From positions 1 through 64,000 of the forward strand of contig CAXTWH010000006.1 in the NCBI GenBank assembly GCA_964247975.1: DNA of 64,000 nucleotides. Direction: 5' to 3'. Made by a program: the position numbers and the translations under genes. The stretch comes from KBS-96 sp964247975. Lineage in GTDB: Bacteria; Acidobacteriota; Terriglobia; Bryobacterales; Bryobacteraceae. The notes beneath the pieces were generated by a model. It worked only from the letters and a program-made list of their open reading frames with translations, searched no databases and was not told the DNA's origin. Positions 24,621 through 32,959 of the stretch are shown here, in pieces (the stretch's first letter is position 1; the number at the start of each line of letters is the position of its first letter).

Positions 24621-24828
24621 TTCTTACAGAATAGCGAAATACATCATTTTGCTCGACTGGGGCAATCCACACCCACCCAAGCACTCCCGAACGGTCAGGA
24701 TAAAACTTACTCCCGGCGCTGCCTAATCTGACCTATACACTCGTCGTAACCCGAATTTCACTTGACTTCAGGAGGGTTTCTTTTTACATCTGGAATGCCT
24801 GCTGAACTTGTCTGTAAAAACATCCACC

Positions 24829-25971
24829 ATGCTCCACACTCATCCCATTCCGCCTCATCTGACCCGTCATGCTGCCGTCGGCAAACCCCGGCGCGCTTTC
24901 GGCAACCCCGTTTCCCCTCTCAAAGATATGACCCGCTTTGAGCCGATCCCGCAGCCTGCTCCCGGCAATCTGGCCGTGCCATTCAACATCTTCGATCCCA
25001 AAGCGAGCGCGGCAGCGGAAAACGCCGGAAAACTGGTTTTTCACTGCGTTGGCGACACGGGCGGCATACATGGCGTAGCCACTCAGGAAGCGATTGCCGT
25101 AGCGATGGAAAACCAGATCAAGAACGCCGCTGAAGGCGATGTGCCGGCCTTTTTCTATAACCTGGGCGACGTAATCTACTTCAACGGCCAGAGCACGCTT
25201 TACAAAACCGAGTTCTACGAGCCGTACCAATACTATCCGGCCCTCATCTTTGCCATTCCCGGCAATCACGACGGCGACACGCAGGTGTATTCAGGCGATC
25301 TGCCCGATACCGAACCTTCCTTGTACGGCTTTTTCCAGAATTTCTGCGCTTCCACTCCGCAGCATCTCAGCCCTTATCGCATGTCGATGACTCAGCCTTA
25401 TGTTTACTGGACCTTGGACGCGCCATTTGTCACCATTATCGGCTTGTACTCTAATGTGGAAGGCGCGCTGGATGCGCGGGGCCGCAACGATCAGCAAAGC
25501 TATCTTGAAGCGCAATTAAAAAACGCTGATCCCGGTAAAAAGGTGCTGATCACCGTTCACCATCCGCCGCTTTCGCTCGATTCAGCGCATGGCGGCACGC
25601 CCGACATCCTGACCGCGATTGATCGCGCTATCAACGCGACCGGGCGCACGCCGGATGCTGTTCTCTCCGGCCACGTCCATAATTATCAGCGTTTTTCCAG
25701 GGTGATCAACTCCCGAACAATTCCTTACGTGGTGGCCGGCGCCGGTGGCTACGCCAATGATGCTCGCAGCATGCATAAGCTACAGCCCGGCATGGAAAAC
25801 GAAAAGCTGCCATTCCAGACCACAATGAAAGGGGTGGAATTGCAAAGCTTTAAACAGGACGAGCCGGGGTTTCTGCGCATTACCGCTTCACCGCAGAGCG
25901 TCAACTTCGAATACTGGATAGTGCCGTTTGATGATTCCGCTTCCTCGCTGTTCGACCAGTTTTCGGTTTAA
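24829..25971 (+). CDS. Calcineurin-like metallophosphoesterase
   Basis: A protein of about 380 residues. Metal-site motifs appear in order: FHCVGDTGG (Asp), FFYNLGDVIYFNG (Asp), FAIPGNHDGD (Asn-His), ITVHHPPLS (His) and LSGHVHNYQRF (His-x-His). Together they form the two-metal centre of calcineurin-type phosphoesterases. The last 100 residues, rich in Phe and Pro, resemble the capping region of acid-phosphatase-like relatives. No signal peptide or TM is obvious, so a cytoplasmic location is likely. A TTG 21 bases upstream is an alternative start. AGGAGG at about 24770 is too far from either. The 208 bases before it contain no gene I can support. Confidence 0.85.
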   Translation: MLHTHPIPPHLTRHAAVGKPRRAFGNPVSPLKDMTRFEPIPQPAPGNLAVPFNIFDPKASAAAENAGKLVFHCVGDTGGIHGVATQEAIAVAMENQIKNAAEGDVPAFFYNLGDVIYFNGQSTLYKTEFYEPYQYYPALIFAIPGNHDGDTQVYSGDLPDTEPSLYGFFQNFCASTPQHLSPYRMSMTQPYVYWTLDAPFVTIIGLYSNVEGALDARGRNDQQSYLEAQLKNADPGKKVLITVHHPPLSLDSAHGGTPDILTAIDRAINATGRTPDAVLSGHVHNYQRFSRVINSRTIPYVVAGAGGYANDARSMHKLQPGMENEKLPFQTTMKGVELQSFKQDEPGFLRITASPQSVNFEYWIVPFDDSASSLFDQFSV

Positions 25972-26016
25972 CAACGCGGCTGAGGGTCTATACTTCGAAA
26001 AGGTTCTAAAAACATT

Positions 26017-26529
26017 GTGGCCACAGTTGAACAACTCTCAAATGAATCGTATGGCTCGAAACGCTCCCGGCCTAACCCGGCTGTTCTGAAGTGGGCTCGC
26101 CTGCTTCATCTGTGGCTGGGGACTTTTTTCGCTCCGGCCATTATTTTCTTCGCGTTTTCAGGCGCTCTGCAAACCTTTAGCTGGCACGAAACCACCCCCG
26201 GCAGTTCGTATAAGCCTCCCATGTGGATTCAAAAAATGGGGCAGCTTCATAAGAAGCAGACCACTGTAATGCGGGAGAGAAAACCCGAGCGCAAGCCTGC
26301 TCATGAAGCGGAAGGGGAGCGTCCGCGCAACGCTCAGCCGGAAGCGCCGCCATCCATGCCAGCATCCACGCTGTTGTTGAAGATGTTCGTGTTCTGGATG
26401 TCAGTCGGCCTGATTGCCACTTCCATTCTGGGCATCTATATGGCTTTTAAGTTCAATCGCGATCGGCGCTTGGTTTGGAGCCTGCTGATCGGCGGAACCG
26501 TGCTGCCGGTTCTCCTTGTTCTGCTTTAA
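26017..26529 (+). CDS. PepSY-type membrane protein
   Basis: A 170-residue inner-membrane protein with a GTG start. One TM lies at about 30-50 in the pattern LKWARLLHLWLGTFFAPAIIFFAFSGALQTF. This matches the first helix of PepSY-associated proteins (ARxxHxWxG), whose conserved His often lies near haem or metal. A polar, charged loop rich in Arg/Glu/Pro spans about 75-115. Two more TMs follow at about 118-142 and 150-168. It lacks the full PepSY domains of FpvG-like reductases. A role in metal or electron handling is only suggested by family. It is 45 bases from the metallophosphoesterase. Confidence 0.6.
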   Translation: MATVEQLSNESYGSKRSRPNPAVLKWARLLHLWLGTFFAPAIIFFAFSGALQTFSWHETTPGSSYKPPMWIQKMGQLHKKQTTVMRERKPERKPAHEAEGERPRNAQPEAPPSMPASTLLLKMFVFWMSVGLIATSILGIYMAFKFNRDRRLVWSLLIGGTVLPVLLVLL

Positions 26530-26596
26530 CTCAGTTCAGCCGTCTGCCGGATACAATTAAGACTGAATTAAAACTCCTTGGAGTTTCCTCGAATCA

Positions 26597-28243
26597 ATGA
26601 ATCGAACCGCTATTATTATCGGAGGTGGCCCGGCTGGGCTTACCGCCGCTTTTGAACTCTTAACGCGCACCGACGTGAAGCCGATAGTTCTGGAAAAAAG
26701 TAGTGCCCTGGGGGGCATTTCAAAAACCATCAATTATAAAGGCAATCGCATCGACATCGGCGGCCATCGGTTCTTTTCTAAATCTGATCGCGTGATGAAG
26801 TGGTGGCTGCATCAACTTCCGATGCAGCAAACCGAAGATGGCGGCCCGGCGCTGCAGATGGCTTATCAGGGCCGCACTCATGAAATGCAGGCAGTCGGCA
26901 CGGTTGATCCAACCAAAACTGATCGGGTAATGCTGGTGCGGGAGCGTAAAAGCCGGATCTACTTCCAGCGCAAATTCTTCAATTATCCGCTTTCTCTTTC
27001 TGTTGACACGCTTTCCAAACTGGGGATTTTTCAAACTCTGAAAATTGTTCTCAGCTACGTGCGCAGCGCCGTGTTTCCGATCCGCCACGAAGGAAGCCTG
27101 GAAGATTTCTTTATTAACCGGTTTGGACGAGTTTTGTACAGGACGTTTTTCAAATCCTACACCGAAAAAGTTTGGGGCGTTCCTTGCAACGAGATCAGCG
27201 CGCAGTGGGGAGCGCAGCGCATCAAGGGCCTTTCCATTCGCAAGGCGCTCGCGCACATGTTCAAGCAGGCTGCCCCTAAAAAAAGCGACATCTCGCAGAA
27301 AGATGTCGAAACCTCTCTTATTGAACGCTTTCTGTATCCGAAATTCGGTCCTGGGCAGATGTGGGAACAGACTGCCGAAACCGTGCGGAATATGGGCGGC
27401 GAAATTCTGATGAACTGGCAGGTGCAGCGCCTTCTTCATGAAGGCGACACTGTGACCGGAATCGTGGCCTTGAACACGGAAACCGGCGAAGAGCGAAAGT
27501 TTACCGGCGACTTCTATTTTTCCACCATGCCCATTAAAGAACTGGTGCAGGGCTTGGTTCCCGCTGCTCCGGCAGCGCAGCAGCAGGTGGCCGATGGTCT
27601 GATGTACCGCGACTTCATTACGGTTGGTCTGCTCTGCCGCACGCTGCAAATCAACGTGGCTACAAAAAACGGTAGTTCCGGAGTAAAAGATAACTGGATC
27701 TATATTCAGGAGCCGGATGCGCTGGTCGGGCGGCTTCAGATTTTCAATAACTGGAGTCCTTATCTAGTGAAAGATCCTCAGAATACTTGGATAGGGCTTG
27801 AATACTTTTGTAACGAAGGCGATGCGCTTTGGAACCGCGCTGACCAGGACATGATTGATTTAGCCAAACGCGAAATGCAAAAGCTGAACATTGTGGCGCC
27901 GGAAAACATCTTAGATGCTACCGTGATTCGCGTGGAAAAAACGTATCCGGCTTACTTCGGCACGTATGACCGTTTCGATGAGGTCCGTTCTTATCTGGAT
28001 CATTTTGAGAATTTATTCCTGGTGGGCAGAAACGGAATGCACAAATACAACAACCAGGATCATTCCATGTTAACGGCCATGATTGCAGTGGATAACATCA
28101 TTGCCGGCGTGAAAACGAAAGCCAACCTCTGGGCCGTCAACACCGAACAGGAATACCACGAAGAAAAGCAAGCCGCGGAATCAGAAATCAACTCGCAGCT
28201 CGCGCAGGATCACGTTGCCAAAGCAACTGCTGCGGGTCGTTAA
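26597..28243 (+). CDS. FAD-dependent oxidoreductase, UDP-galactopyranose-mutase/amine-oxidase-like
   Basis: A 548-residue flavoprotein. The FAD motif is AIIIGGGPAGLTAAFEL, followed by GGISKTINYKGNRIDIGGHRFF, a GGxxRT-like second motif. Further family blocks are RKFFNYPLSLS, YTEKVWGVPCNEISAQWGAQRIKGLS and a C-terminal LVGRNGMHKYNNQDHSMLTAM flavin-cap motif. This type is related to UDP-galactopyranose mutase and protoporphyrinogen oxidase, and often lies beside glycan genes. It heads a three-gene run (14 and 6 base gaps) with a TIM-barrel isomerase and an NDP-sugar epimerase, so action on a sugar or lipid-linked sugar is the best guess. The exact reaction is unknown. Confidence 0.75.
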   Translation: MNRTAIIIGGGPAGLTAAFELLTRTDVKPIVLEKSSALGGISKTINYKGNRIDIGGHRFFSKSDRVMKWWLHQLPMQQTEDGGPALQMAYQGRTHEMQAVGTVDPTKTDRVMLVRERKSRIYFQRKFFNYPLSLSVDTLSKLGIFQTLKIVLSYVRSAVFPIRHEGSLEDFFINRFGRVLYRTFFKSYTEKVWGVPCNEISAQWGAQRIKGLSIRKALAHMFKQAAPKKSDISQKDVETSLIERFLYPKFGPGQMWEQTAETVRNMGGEILMNWQVQRLLHEGDTVTGIVALNTETGEERKFTGDFYFSTMPIKELVQGLVPAAPAAQQQVADGLMYRDFITVGLLCRTLQINVATKNGSSGVKDNWIYIQEPDALVGRLQIFNNWSPYLVKDPQNTWIGLEYFCNEGDALWNRADQDMIDLAKREMQKLNIVAPENILDATVIRVEKTYPAYFGTYDRFDEVRSYLDHFENLFLVGRNGMHKYNNQDHSMLTAMIAVDNIIAGVKTKANLWAVNTEQEYHEEKQAAESEINSQLAQDHVAKATAAGR

Positions 28244-28256
28244 AGCAAGGTGAGCA

Positions 28257-29099
28257 ATGAAGCCGCCGTTTCGATTTTCGGTTTGCAACGAAATCTTCCA
28301 AAAGAGTTCGTTTGCTGATGGCTGCCGCCGCAGCAGGCAATTGGGCTACACCGGAATCGAGATTGCTCCTTTTACGCTGGCCGAGTTTCCTAGCCAGATC
28401 AGCACCGTGGAACGAACAGAATACCGGCGCATCATGAGAGAAGAGAATCTTTCGTTTGTCGGCTTGCACTGGCTGTTGGTGTCGCCGGCCGGCTTGCATG
28501 TTACTGCGGCTGAGGCTGGTCTGCGCGCCAAAAGCTGGCAGCATGTTCGGGAACTGATTGATCTTTGCGCCGATCTGGGCGAGAACGGCGTGATGGTGTT
28601 TGGTTCGCCGAAGCAGCGCAACGCTGTTGACGGCATGTCCGTTTCTGATGCGGTAAAAATTTTCACGGACGAACTGGCCCAGGTCGCGCTCCAAGCTGAA
28701 CAGCGCGGCGTTCGTATTTTAGTGGAAGCCTTACCGTCAAATCAAAGCAACGTCATCAATACGCTGCGTGAAGCTGTAGCGGTGGTGGAACAGATCCACA
28801 GTGCTGCGGTGCGAACCATGTTTGATACGCACAACGCAGCGGACGAAACCGAACCGCACACTGACTTAGTGCGGCAGTATTTCAATTACATTGCTCATGT
28901 GCACGTAAATGAAATGGATGGGCGCGAGCCCGGAACCGGCGATTATGACTTTGCAACTCTGCTGCAAGTACTAGGAAAGATTCAATACCAGGGCTGGATA
29001 TCGCTGGAGGTTTTTGATTTCGCCCGGGATGCTGAGATAATTGCCGGGGGATCACTCAGATATTTACACGAGCAGCTTCAGCTTGCCCGTGAATTCTGA
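28257..29099 (+). CDS. Sugar phosphate isomerase/epimerase (xylose-isomerase-like TIM barrel)
   Basis: A 280-residue TIM barrel of the AP-endonuclease-2 superfamily. Landmarks are the first strand FRFSVCNEIF, YTGIEIAPFT, FVGLHWLL, NGVMVFGSPKQRN, GVRILVEALP with its metal-binding Glu, FDTHNA (Asp-x-His), HVHVNEMDGREPGTGDYDF and ISLEVFDF (last Glu). The metal-binding Glu/Asp/His set is intact, favouring an active isomerase or epimerase. It sits between the FAD oxidoreductase and the NAD epimerase with gaps of 14 and 6 bases. This implies one pathway modifying a hexose or inositol-like substrate, though the substrate itself is not readable. Confidence 0.8.
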   Translation: MKPPFRFSVCNEIFQKSSFADGCRRSRQLGYTGIEIAPFTLAEFPSQISTVERTEYRRIMREENLSFVGLHWLLVSPAGLHVTAAEAGLRAKSWQHVRELIDLCADLGENGVMVFGSPKQRNAVDGMSVSDAVKIFTDELAQVALQAEQRGVRILVEALPSNQSNVINTLREAVAVVEQIHSAAVRTMFDTHNAADETEPHTDLVRQYFNYIAHVHVNEMDGREPGTGDYDFATLLQVLGKIQYQGWISLEVFDFARDAEIIAGGSLRYLHEQLQLAREF

Positions 29100-29104
29100 A
29101 ACAT

Positions 29105-30046
29105 ATGATACGTTCGATTGTGACGGGAGGAGCCGGTTTTATCGGTTCGGCTTTGGTGCGGCGTTTGCTGCGCGAGGGCCATCAGGTGGCGGTGATCGAT
29201 AACCTATCTACCGGGAACAAAAAAAACTTAGAGCAAGTGGCCGCAGCGGTGCCGTTTCATCCGGCAGACATTCGCCATTATGAGGAGATTGCACCGCTTT
29301 TAGAACGAGCCGACTTTGTTTTTCACTTAGGCGCTTTACCATCAGTGCCGAAGTCCATTCTTGATCCGGTTCCGAGCCATGAAACAAACATCAATGGAAC
29401 TTTTAACGTACTGCGGGCTGCTGCAGCCGGCAAAGTAGGCCGTCTTGTGTATGCGGCATCCTCCTCGGCCTATGGCGATACGGAAGTGCTGCCCAAGGTG
29501 GAAACAATGGCGCCGCATCCTAAGTCGCCCTACGCGATTCAGAAGCTAGTAGGCGAGTACTATGCAAACAGTTTTTCCGCTTCGTTCGGCCTGCAAACCG
29601 TGTCGCTGCGCTTCTTCAACGTATATGGCCCCCGGCAGGACCCGAGCAGTGTTTATTCCGGCGTGCTTTCCATTTTTCTGAGCTGTTTGATTGACCGGCG
29701 CAGTCCTACCATTTACGGCGACGGCGAGCAGTCCCGTGATTTTACTTATGTGGAAGATGTGGTGGACCTGCTGTTGAAAGCCGCCTGCGCTCCCCACGTT
29801 TCCGGGAACGTTTACAACGCCGGCAACGGCAACCGGTATACGCTGAACGAGACTTGGGCTTTGCTGCAGAAGATTGAGGGCATTGAACTTGCCGCTCAGT
29901 ACGGCCCGCCACGCCTGGGCGATGTGCGGGATTCCCAGGCTGATGTGGCTGCCGCCGCGCGCGACCTGGGACATGCTCCACGATACAGTTTTGAGGAAGG
30001 GCTTCGGTTAACTTTGGATTGGTATCGCAAGCACCGCAATCAGTAA
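29105..30046 (+). CDS. NDP-sugar epimerase/dehydratase (WbpP/GalE-like SDR)
   Basis: A 313-residue extended short-chain dehydrogenase. The NAD motif is TGGAGFIGS (residues 7-15). AASSSAYG supplies the catalytic Ser/Thr, and SPYAIQKLVGEYY the Tyr-x3-Lys pair (about Y147/K151). FFNVYGPRQDPSSVYSGVLSIF and GDGEQSRDFTYVEDVV match UDP-sugar 4-epimerases of the WbpP group. It converts nucleotide sugars for surface glycans. It is the last gene of the three-gene cassette and is followed 48 bases later by nuoB. Confidence 0.87.
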   Translation: MIRSIVTGGAGFIGSALVRRLLREGHQVAVIDNLSTGNKKNLEQVAAAVPFHPADIRHYEEIAPLLERADFVFHLGALPSVPKSILDPVPSHETNINGTFNVLRAAAAGKVGRLVYAASSSAYGDTEVLPKVETMAPHPKSPYAIQKLVGEYYANSFSASFGLQTVSLRFFNVYGPRQDPSSVYSGVLSIFLSCLIDRRSPTIYGDGEQSRDFTYVEDVVDLLLKAACAPHVSGNVYNAGNGNRYTLNETWALLQKIEGIELAAQYGPPRLGDVRDSQADVAAAARDLGHAPRYSFEEGLRLTLDWYRKHRNQ

Positions 30047-30094
30047 ATCTTCCGTAAAAACGCTAAACTGGAAGATGAAACTGCAGCGTCAGAA

Positions 30095-30682
30095 ATGTCT
30101 TTCATCCAAAATCAGTTCGAACGCAATTTTTTAACAACCTCAGTTGATTACGTGTTTAACTGGGCGCGGAAATCGTCCTTGTGGCCCTTATCGTTCGGGT
30201 TAGCGTGTTGCGCGATTGAGATGATTGCGTCCACCACCGGCCGTTTCGATATCGCCCGGTTCGGCGCGGAAGTGTTTCGTCCCAGTCCCCGACAATCCGA
30301 CCTGATGATTGTGGCTGGGACTGTGACGCTTAAGATGGCGCCGGTGTTGAAGCGCATCTACGAGCAGATGCCTGAACCGAAATGGGTCATCTCAATGGGA
30401 GCTTGTTCAAGCGTGGGCGGCCCTTTTAATACTTATTCAGTACTGCAAGGCGTAGATCGCATTGTGCCGGTGGATGTTTATGTCACTGGCTGCCCGCCGC
30501 GCCCGGAAAATCTGTTCTATGCTTTGATGAAGCTGCAGGAAAAGATCGATAACACTCCGCATCTGGTGCGCAAGCCGACCTATGTGCGGCTGGAAGAAAC
30601 GATGCTGGAAGACTTCAAAAAGCGCGTGATGGTGTCCCAGGTCCAGGAACCAGCCGTACAGGAACTGGTTACTCTGCGGTAA
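30095..30682 (+). CDS. nuoB: NADH-quinone oxidoreductase subunit B (NuoB), isolated copy
   Basis: A 195-residue complex I peripheral-arm subunit that carries cluster N2, the last iron-sulfur centre before quinone. All four ligands are present: the tandem pair Cys38-Cys39 (GLACCAIEM), Cys104 (GACSSVGG) and Cys133 (VTGCPPRPE). No other nuo gene is in the window, which is unusual because nuoA-N are normally contiguous. The C-terminal 30 residues are more charged than in short NuoB forms. Its stop overlaps the ATG of the next gene (TAATG). The intact ligand set argues against a decaying copy. Confidence 0.9.
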   Translation: MSFIQNQFERNFLTTSVDYVFNWARKSSLWPLSFGLACCAIEMIASTTGRFDIARFGAEVFRPSPRQSDLMIVAGTVTLKMAPVLKRIYEQMPEPKWVISMGACSSVGGPFNTYSVLQGVDRIVPVDVYVTGCPPRPENLFYALMKLQEKIDNTPHLVRKPTYVRLEETMLEDFKKRVMVSQVQEPAVQELVTLR

Positions 30683-31353
30683 TGTTCAGCAAGAACGCGG
30701 ATCATATTTATCATTGTGAACCGTTGCAGCGTTTGAACTGGTTTACCCACGGCTTCAGCACGCGGCAAACAAAGAACGCTGGTTTAGGTGTAACAATGTT
30801 GCGGCAGATTCATTCCGCGCAAGTGCAGAACGCACGTGGTCTCACCGACCGCGTTTGCGAAGGGGACGCGTTAGTTTCCAATGAGATCGGAAAACGAATC
30901 GGCGTGCGCACGGCGGATTGCGTTCCGCTTCTTCTCGTTGATACGCAGAACCGGGCAGTCAGCGCTATCCACGCCGGATGGCGCGGCACAGCGGCTTCCA
31001 TCGTGACGCAAACAGTGGAACGGATGGCGCAAGACTTTGGTTCGGATTCTCTCTACATTCACGCTGCGATCGGCCCTTGTATTCGTGCTTGTTGTTATGA
31101 AGTAGGCGAAGAAGTGCTGGCAAAATTTCAGCAGTTATTTCCCGTTAATCCGCCCGTAGTGGTTGAAAACAACCGCATCAAACTTGATCTGGTTGAAGCG
31201 AACCGCCGTTTGCTGGAACAAGCGGGAATTCAATCCTCGCAGATCTACGACTCGAAGCTTTGCACCTACTGCGCGCCGGAAGAATTTTATTCTTATCGGC
31301 GAACGCCTTCTGACCCAGGACGATTAATTTCATTTGTTGGTCGAACAGAATAA
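30682..31353 (+). CDS. pgeF: PgeF/YfiH laccase-domain protein
   Basis: A 223-residue protein of the multicopper-polyphenol-oxidase-like YfiH family, known as a peptidoglycan editing factor and purine nucleoside phosphorylase. Zinc/catalytic residues appear as TADCVPLLLVD (Cys), AIHAGWRGTA (His) and IGPCIRACCYEVG (Cys). TRQTKNAGLG-type residues stand at the N-terminus where the family has an Asn/Gly loop. It is coupled to nuoB by a TAATG overlap. In other bacteria it typically follows rluD, so this neighbourhood is atypical. It is cytoplasmic, with no signal peptide. Confidence 0.88.
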   Translation: MFSKNADHIYHCEPLQRLNWFTHGFSTRQTKNAGLGVTMLRQIHSAQVQNARGLTDRVCEGDALVSNEIGKRIGVRTADCVPLLLVDTQNRAVSAIHAGWRGTAASIVTQTVERMAQDFGSDSLYIHAAIGPCIRACCYEVGEEVLAKFQQLFPVNPPVVVENNRIKLDLVEANRRLLEQAGIQSSQIYDSKLCTYCAPEEFYSYRRTPSDPGRLISFVGRTE

Positions 31354-31398
31354 AAAACCGGCGCGTCCCCTAAGCTTAAGCTCAGTGCAACGCGCCGG
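31351..31398 (-). terminator. Intrinsic terminator of the DksA-like gene
   Basis: CCGGCGCGT (31358-31366) pairs with ACGCGCCGG (31390-31398). Read on the minus strand the hairpin is followed by TTTTTTA (31357-31351). It lies 39 bases beyond the DksA-like stop. Its stem could also stop transcripts of pgeF, but no T-run exists on that side. Confidence 0.7.
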
Positions 31399-31436
31399 AA
31401 ATTAATGCTTCGAGATACGAGAGAAGGTGACCTTAG

Positions 31437-31823
31437 TTAGGCTGCGCTGACGAGAATTTCTTCAAACATCTCGTCATTACCTTCTTCACGGTTCCGATCA
31501 GCTTGTTCCTGGCACTGAATACAAAGCGCTGTCCACGGTACTGCCGCTAAACGCTTAGGGCTGATTTCTTCTTCGCAATGAAGACAGATGCCAAATGATC
31601 CTTCATCAATGCGGCGCAGTGCTGAGCGAACGTTGCGAAGCAAGTTGGACTCGCGATCAAGATTCCGAATAGCCAGTTCACGCTCTGCGGCGTGCTGCAC
31701 TTCATCTAAAGCGTCCGCACTTTTCTCAATGGTGATCGCGTCGCGGTTGCGCACAATCCGTTCGAGTTCTTCCTGTTTTTCTTCCAGGATTTTTTTGAAC
31801 TTATTCATTTCTACTTTTGTCAT
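31437..31823 (-). CDS. TraR/DksA-family zinc-finger protein
   Basis: A 128-residue protein. The N-terminal 75 residues form the coiled coil that, in DksA, enters the RNA polymerase secondary channel. The C-terminal zinc finger is C-x2-C-x17-C-x2-C (CLHCEEEISPKRLA, then CIQC). The acidic tip (DALDEVQHAAERE) places Asp/Glu near the expected coil tip. Members modulate transcription with ppGpp or on their own. A strong AAGGAG precedes the ATG, and an intrinsic terminator follows. It appears to be a single-gene unit. Confidence 0.88.
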   Translation of the reverse strand: MTKVEMNKFKKILEEKQEELERIVRNRDAITIEKSADALDEVQHAAERELAIRNLDRESNLLRNVRSALRRIDEGSFGICLHCEEEISPKRLAAVPWTALCIQCQEQADRNREEGNDEMFEEILVSAA

Positions 31824-32467
31824 TTTAGTTCTCCTTCTCTCAATCTCAACTTCACACTCTTCAACCCAAACTTCGTATTAACTGAAACCTTCCGTTTAGA
31901 CGCACGACCAATCAAAAAGGTTCAAAACTACAACAGAACACTACCTGAAGAAATTGCTAGGACTTGGGATAAGCAAACGCCATGCCGCGCAAACAACTGC
32001 AACTTCGAGAGGCTAGGATTAACGCTGAATCGGGCGTTCGGGCTTATCTTACCCGAAAGCGGCTGATCCAGAGATCTCCAAATCATATCACAGCCTATAA
32101 GCAATTCAAGAGCCATTCAACTATTTTTCGAATTTTCCAGTAAATTCATAATTTTAATCTCACGAGCCCTTTAATTTTGTCCAGGGTTCAAACAGTGACC
32201 AGGAACTTTATACCCGTTTCGGCAGAACTGCTTTCTGCGTGAGCAGTTCTTTTCAAAGCTGTACAGACGCAGCAAGGAACGATTGCGTTTACGGCTGATG
32301 GGAAAGAAACGGGTACTAAGCTTTTTGGTATAGAACTGTAACTTTCAGTCATCTGCTTACGATAAGTGCATCCAGCAGACAAATTTCTCAAAAAAATAAT
32401 AGATTTCCGATAGCAGTTCGCCGGATAAGGTGATTTTCTGAACTAAACAGGCGGAAAAACAGAGACT
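31824..32467. other. Long intergenic region with gene remnant and hairpin
   Basis: 644 bases without a convincing gene. The right end of the dksA-side interval should hold its promoter (minus strand). An open frame of 53 basic codons at 31982-32143 (+) lacks a ribosome site and any family resemblance. At 32195-32341 (+) a frame reads VTRNFIPVSAELLSA, a stop, then VQTQQGTIAFTADGKETG and a stop, which looks like the tail of a degraded gene. Inside it AGAACTGCT (32224-32232) and AGCAGTTCT (32242-32250) form a 9-bp hairpin followed by TTT. The region is AT-richer than its neighbours. No tRNA was recognised. Confidence 0.4.
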
Positions 32468-32959
32468 CTACTTGGAGCGGATGCCGATGACCGAAGCTAT
32501 TACTCCCAGATCGCGGCTATCCCCAGCCGCTTGGTGAGTGCTGCTCAACGTGAAATCAGCCAGAATCATAGGATCATTCAAAGCATTGGCCGGTACATCG
32601 GCACGGTAAATAAATTCGCCCGGTTTTGAAAGAGTTTGCGAGGGAAGCGCTACTCCATTCACACTGGAACTGATTCCCAGCGGAGCCTTCTGAATGCTAT
32701 CGGGAGTGACTGAGCCTTGCAAGGTAAGCACTGCGCCCTTTTGGGCCGCGCCATCGGGAGTTTTCAGATTCACGGTGAATTCCTTGCCGGTCCATCGCCA
32801 TGCGCCTGCTTCCAAATCGTAAAAACCATGAATCAACTGTCTTTCGGTGTGGAGATCCGACATGCGAACAATGCTTTGCGGACCCGGCTTGCGGCAGCTT
32901 CCCGTCAGCAGCGCCCACACAAGAAACAGGCCGGAGAATTTTACGGTGAGATTGCGCAT
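32468..32959 (-). CDS. Lipoprotein of unknown function
   Basis: A 163-residue lipoprotein. The N-terminus has basic residues, a hydrophobic core and a lipobox ending LLTGSC, with Cys at about residue 22. The mature part contains the string HGFYDLEAGAWRWTGKEFTV followed by a beta-rich domain (AVLTLQGSVTPDSI, GEFIYRADVPANAL, MILADFTLSSTH, LGVIASVIGI). I recall similar GFYxxExxxWRWT proteins from Acidobacteria, without an assigned function. The start overlaps the end of the upstream molybdopterin oxidoreductase by 19 bases, so it is probably translated from the same message. Confidence 0.65.
   Translation of the reverse strand: MRNLTVKFSGLFLVWALLTGSCRKPGPQSIVRMSDLHTERQLIHGFYDLEAGAWRWTGKEFTVNLKTPDGAAQKGAVLTLQGSVTPDSIQKAPLGISSSVNGVALPSQTLSKPGEFIYRADVPANALNDPMILADFTLSSTHQAAGDSRDLGVIASVIGIRSK

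Noticed and set aside
31982..32143. 53-codon basic ORF in the dksA-lipoprotein gap
   Set aside because: It has a weak or absent ribosome site, no recognisable family and AT-rich composition; kept only as a note in the gap entry.
32161..32200. GGTTCAAAC string as a tRNA T-loop
   Set aside because: The flanking bases do not form a T-stem, and no acceptor or anticodon arms can be placed around it.
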